The notes beneath the pieces were generated by a model. That model had not been told where the DNA came from. It ran no database searches and saw only the letters and a program-made list of their open reading frames with translations. The position numbers and the translations under genes are program-made. Shown here piece after piece: positions 59,835-64,000 of a stretch of 64,000 nucleotides of DNA; the stretch's first letter is position 1, and each line of letters starts with the position of its first letter. Source of the stretch: Sternotherus odoratus (Eukaryota; Chordata; Testudines; Kinosternidae); the NCBI GenBank assembly GCA_032164245.1, contig JAVMKO010000001.1:17025603-17089602 (forward strand). Reading direction: 5' to 3'.

Positions 59835-60010
59835 TGTTGTAATTGTGTTGGTCCCAACAAGGTGGGTGAGGTAATATCCTTCATTGGACCAACTTCTGTT
59901 GGTCTTTTCCCCGGCCCTGAAAAAGAACTCTGTGTAAGGTCAAAAGCTTATTTCTCCCACCAACTGAAATGAGTCCAATTAAATATTTTATCTCACCCTC
60001 TTTGTCTTTC
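59835..60010. mobile_element. Penelope-type 3' tail, inverted pair
   Basis: GCATTGTTGTAATTGTGTTG and GTGAGGTAATATCCTTCATT lead in, and an inverted partner with CTCCCACCAACTGAAATGAG and TCACCCTCTTTGTCTTTCTAA closes it. The text matches the tail copies at 23.1 and 41.8 kb. Confidence 0.55.
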
Positions 60011-60330
60011 TAATAAGCCTGTTTACGATTGTTGAGTTTGGGCATCCAAAATCACTACTCATTTTGAAAATTTTGGACTTTTTGTGCATTACAGAAAGGG
60101 TTGAACAGCACTGAGTCCCAGCAGTTACTTTACAAGCTTCTGCTAATGCACTTTGGTGCTGACCTGCAGCATATTGTTGTTTTGTTCCTAAACCACATTT
60201 GAGCAGAGCATATTTATTGTATTCTGTGTAGTGGATCTTTAGATTGCTATGAGGCCAGCATACTTGTCACTTGACTGAAATTTAACCCAGCTCATTAAAG
60301 AGGTGGAGCCCTGGCATTTATCTTCTATAT

Positions 60331-60551
60331 CAGGGGTTCTCAAAATGGAGGTCAGTACCCCTGAGGGGGTCACAAGGTTATTACATGGGGGGAGTTATGA
60401 TCTATTAGCCTCCACCCCAAACCCCGGTTTGCTTCCAGCATTTATAATGATGTTAAATATATTTTAAAGTGTTTTTAATTTATAGGGGGCTTGCACTCGG
60501 AGACTTGCTATATGAAAAGGGGTCACCTGTTCAAAAGTTTGAGTACCACTG
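60331..60551. mobile_element. hAT-like MITE
   Basis: It begins CAGGGGTTCTCAAAATGG and ends TTTGAGTACCACTG, an imperfect inverted pair as in hAT-family elements. The interior has GTCACAAGG-type text. The flanks do not show an 8-bp duplication, so the ends may have drifted. Confidence 0.6.
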
Positions 60552-60774
60552 GGGAGGGTTTCCTGATCAAAATGTAATTTCTCATATGAGTGGGAATTCT
60601 TTTTAATGTTTTGATGTAGAGTGAAACAATAATACTGTTTTCCCAAACTTGTATGAAAGGTACCAGTCCTCCGGTACCACCAAATGCCAGGATGTTGCAG
60701 CACTTTTTACTCATGGTAATTTCTGTTGAAATCAAAGGTAGCTATTGATTTTATAATCTCTATTATATTAGTCT

Positions 60775-61430
60775 CTAGAGGTCCCAATCACGGCCTCATT
60801 GTTTTACGTGTAAGGCTCCCCAGGTTTAGAACCCAGGCCTGCAGAGCTAGCAGGCAAAAGACATCACCAGATTGCCATGAGCTTGCACTCCATGACCTGC
60901 TATGGGTATAGCCCAGGGGAAGTTCTACCTCAAGGTTCTGACAGAAAGCCGCCTCTGGCTCCTTACCCTGTATAAACCCAGGGAGTGTTCTAGAAAGTGT
61001 CTAGGCAACAGTTTGGATTTCCTGTAGCTGCCATGACTGTTCCTTCTCCTGAATTCCTGGCTTGACCTTGACTTGATTTGGACTTGCACCCTGAAACCTG
61101 ACTTGAACTCTTATCCTTGGTACCATCCCTGGCCTGGAACCTAACTACAAACTCCGTGGCTACTCCCAGCCTCACGTTTGTGCCTGTTCTGACCCTTGGC
61201 CAGACTGCCCTTGCTGGGATCCCAACACTATGTGTTGTAAAGCGCCTGCCATGGGTAATCAGTAAAGTTGAGTGGGGCTCAACTTTGACTTGGTTACAGA
61301 GTGCAGATTCCTATTGCAAATATATTGCAAGCTTTTTGCTACGACGTGTAAGATCTGGCAGACCCCATAAAGAGCAGCCTCTTATACTGATTTCTCCAAG
61401 GTCCATTAGTAGATTTAACCACCGAAGCTA
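60775..61430. other. unclassified repeat-like segment
   Basis: The sequence changes to CT-rich text with TGACTTGA, CCTGGCC and TATAAACCC-like words, as seen in some LTRs, but the paired TG...CA ends and a target duplication were not found. No coding sequence is supported. Confidence 0.3.
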
Positions 61431-63674
61431 AAGATTCTTCCTCAATCAGGACAGGAATCAAAACTTTGAATTACAGCACCCATGAGCTTTGAGGAAGTTG
61501 TGCACTGGATTTGAATTTTGCATCAGGTCCCTTTATCTGAACTATTCAGATCCAAATCTTTAGCTCTAAAAATCCCCAAATTTGGGGATACTTGAACTTT
61601 GCAACTTAAGCCTCTGTTTTTCTATATGGGTTTGCTTCCTCATATTGCTTTGTTTTGAGTAATTTAAAATGTTAATCCATTTTTTTTGTACCATAAGGGC
61701 AGTGGGGAAGAAAGGAGGTCAGGTTTAGATCAAGCCTCAAATCTGGATATTTTAATATAGTGGTTAATCATCTTCCCATTATAGAACTTCTCACAAAATA
61801 TTTGCTTTAGCACCATACACAATACACATACTGTAGAATGTGAGGTCTGGAGGACCTTCCAGTTATTGGTAGAACAGTATAAGGATACTGAAATGTAAAT
61901 CTACTCCACAGCGATCCATTCCCCAAACTCTCCAGTTAAATCCCCAGTTAATAGGATTTACAAGGTGATTCATGCTTTTAAACAACATGTTTTGCTTGGA
62001 TTACTTTGTTGTGAATAATTAAGTCATTTTTCCTTTGTACGTATTCTGCATTTTTTGATCTAAATTTCATATCTCCTAATGTTTCAGCTGGCTAAAGCAG
62101 AAGCAGTGACAGTCAGGTATTACCTTCCCGTCCTTCTCTAAATGGAGATGGAAGAGTGGATGGACCAAACTTCTGGGCAGCCCTGAATGCAGGAAGTTTC
62201 CTGCTTCAACTAGATAGGAAATGTTGGGGCTCAATGTGGGACAGTCCTGCAAAACCCGGGATAGTTAGGAGATATGAAATGTGTTATTCACAGAAAAGAT
62301 ACCTTGCTTTTTCTTATCCAGAAATATATAGGGAGAGCTGTATTTAGTAGAGATTGTCATTAGACTTATGCTGTATCCTCATAATATGATCTACCCTTTC
62401 AGTAATCCATATGATGAAAATATAATATCTTTGCACATACATGAATATTTAGATGGTCGTTTATTAATTCAGATCTGGTTTTCTACTGTTATCTTTGTAA
62501 AGAGTTGCAGATATGTTGTGTTTTGAATGAACAGTGTTTATTTCACTATGATATCTCATATGGATTCTTCCTGGAACATTTTTTTTTCATCTGGGGAGTG
62601 ATGAGTTATTACAAGAGTATTATCTCGTGGACGGTGACTATTTACAAAGTGAGCTATCCAATGTGGTATCCTAAATTCCTAAGTTATCTACTCCTTAATT
62701 CTGTGCTGCTTATCTTCCATTTATATCTACATATCTTTAATTTAATAGTTGCTTCTGGTATCCCTTTGGAACCTGAGAATATAACCTGTATAATGCTTCT
62801 ACTTATGTGGCATGTAGAGTTCCTCTATCTTCCTCCCTCTCTCCATGCAGTAGAATTGTGATATTTAAAAAATTCCCTGTATTAAGAGGAAGTGGAATAA
62901 CAGAAAGATTTAGCTCTAATTTCAGAAATATGGATTTTAAATATATCATGTTCCTGGTGATTAAGCATATGGGGATACCGATAGCTAAAACCAATCTTTC
63001 CACTTGTGCATTCTTCCTGTGTTGGCACATCTTCAAATGTATTTTTCATGTACTGTTTACATTCAGGTAAAAACTCTTACCTGTTGTTGACAGATTTGTT
63101 CTGCTGTTGCCTTTGTTGCGTGTTTCTCTCTGTTTGACCTTTTTATGGCATCTGTCACACTAAGACACTCTGGAATGAGATGTGTCTCTGCATTTTGTAC
63201 AGAAGAAAAATGAACATAAAAGCCTGTTTCCTGCTACTGTGCATCATTTTCTCTTCTCTTATTTTCAGCCATACCATAGCAGTTATTCTTATTGCCTATT
63301 TTCCACCTCATAGAAAAGTTAAATGTGTGAACATCTCACTTTATTTAATTATTGAAAACTAAATCCATTTTTAAAACATTACTAGAGATGAAATTAGACG
63401 TGGAAAAGAGAAGGTGCTGATGTGAAGCTGATTGTTTTCAGGTTACAAAAATAAAAGAGTATTAAGACCAATTGTTAACATAAGTGTGTCTCTTCAATTA
63501 TATTCTGTTCACGTACTGAACTAAAAGAGAATATACCAAACTTGAAGCCAGCCATTCAGACCAACCCAGTACATGAAGTAATTTCTAAACCTTCACTGGA
63601 GTTAGAGGACTCTTTTATCTATGTAGTCATCTATTTATGTGGCTTTCATCACTGTAGTATTAAATTTCTTACAG

Positions 63675-64000
63675 CAGTCGTTCTCAAACTTTTTCTTTTG
63701 TGGACCACTTGAAAATTGCTGAGGGTCTCAGTGGACTACTTAATGATCTTTCCAAATGTTGTTTGTACTGTTAGCTAACTGTTGTAAAGCACTTTGGATA
63801 AAAGCGCTATATAAAATAAAACCAATAATAATTAACATTTTCTACAAATAAAAGCATACAACTCACATTTTAATATCAGTAGTCTTACCTTTCTAATGCA
63901 ATGCATGTGCGCTCTCTCCCCGCTACAGCAGCCACCGAGCTGGGGTTGGGAAGGAGGGGGTCTCTCCCTGGCAGCCACACCCCGGGAACTGGGAAAAATC
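63675..64000 (+). mobile_element. hAT-like element, runs off the window
   Basis: CAGTCGTTCTCAAACTTTTT, then GTGGACCACTTGAAAATTGC, then CTACTTAATGATCTTTCC match the start of a common sauropsid hAT-derived repeat. The right end is outside the window. Confidence 0.65.

Larger units (their letters stand above)
47440..64000 (+). other. PCLO: PCLO intron 3 (start), no further exon found
   Basis: After the GTAGGC donor no acceptor followed by an [12 protein letters not shown] frame was seen, so the window ends inside intron 3. It has repeats at 53.0-56.8, 59.8-60.6 and 63.7-64.0 kb. The stretches 47.5-53.0 and 56.9-59.8 kb hold AT-rich sequence with no recognised gene. ORFs there are short and not family-like. 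Confidence 0.75.

Noticed and set aside
60775..61430. Solo LTR or endogenous retrovirus
   Set aside because: Composition is suggestive, but no paired ends or target duplication were found, so it is left unclassified.

Overview
This window is vertebrate nuclear DNA, most likely from a turtle. The evidence is a three-exon segment of a Piccolo (PCLO) orthologue, long introns, a CpG-island start, and a repeat mix of CR1 LINEs, Penelope-like elements with GIY-YIG domains, hAT-type non-autonomous elements, MIR/tRNA-like SINEs and a Gmr1-type Gypsy LTR retrotransposon. That mix is typical of non-avian sauropsids. The species is inferred, not proven.

Layout: 1-14.2 kb is upstream intergenic DNA. It holds a Penelope 3' part at the left edge, an old CR1, a solo LTR with a 5-bp target duplication and a gutted LINE. 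A CpG island at about 14.26-15.14 kb carries the PCLO start codon at 14610. PCLO exon 1 (14610 to about 14815) joins exon 2 (19921-21175), then exon 3 (46075-47439); all are on the + strand and the reading phases agree at every junction. Exon 4 was not found, so 47440-64000 is intron 3. The encoded part is the N-terminal third of the presynaptic active-zone scaffold: a possibly myristoylated N-terminus, a Rab-effector-like helix, a Pro/Gln-rich repeat tract, zinc finger 1 (split between exons 2 and 3) and the first half of zinc finger 2.

Intron 2 (about 24.9 kb) is where most of the mobile DNA sits. Its centrepiece is a complete Gypsy-type LTR retrotransposon at 34282-40677. It has 979-bp LTRs that look identical, a perfect 5-bp target duplication (ACTTC) and one uninterrupted gag-pol frame of about 1570 codons. 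Integrase lies before reverse transcriptase (Gmr1 order), and the capsid region resembles the SCAN domain of vertebrate zinc-finger proteins. It interrupts an older antisense CR1. A CR1-in-CR1 nest lies at 29.5-31.0 kb. Penelope tails, including a long palindrome at 45.2 kb, and several hAT elements with 8-bp duplications fill much of the rest.

No RNA gene, CRISPR array or second host gene was recognised. Most short open frames are chance or repeat-derived.
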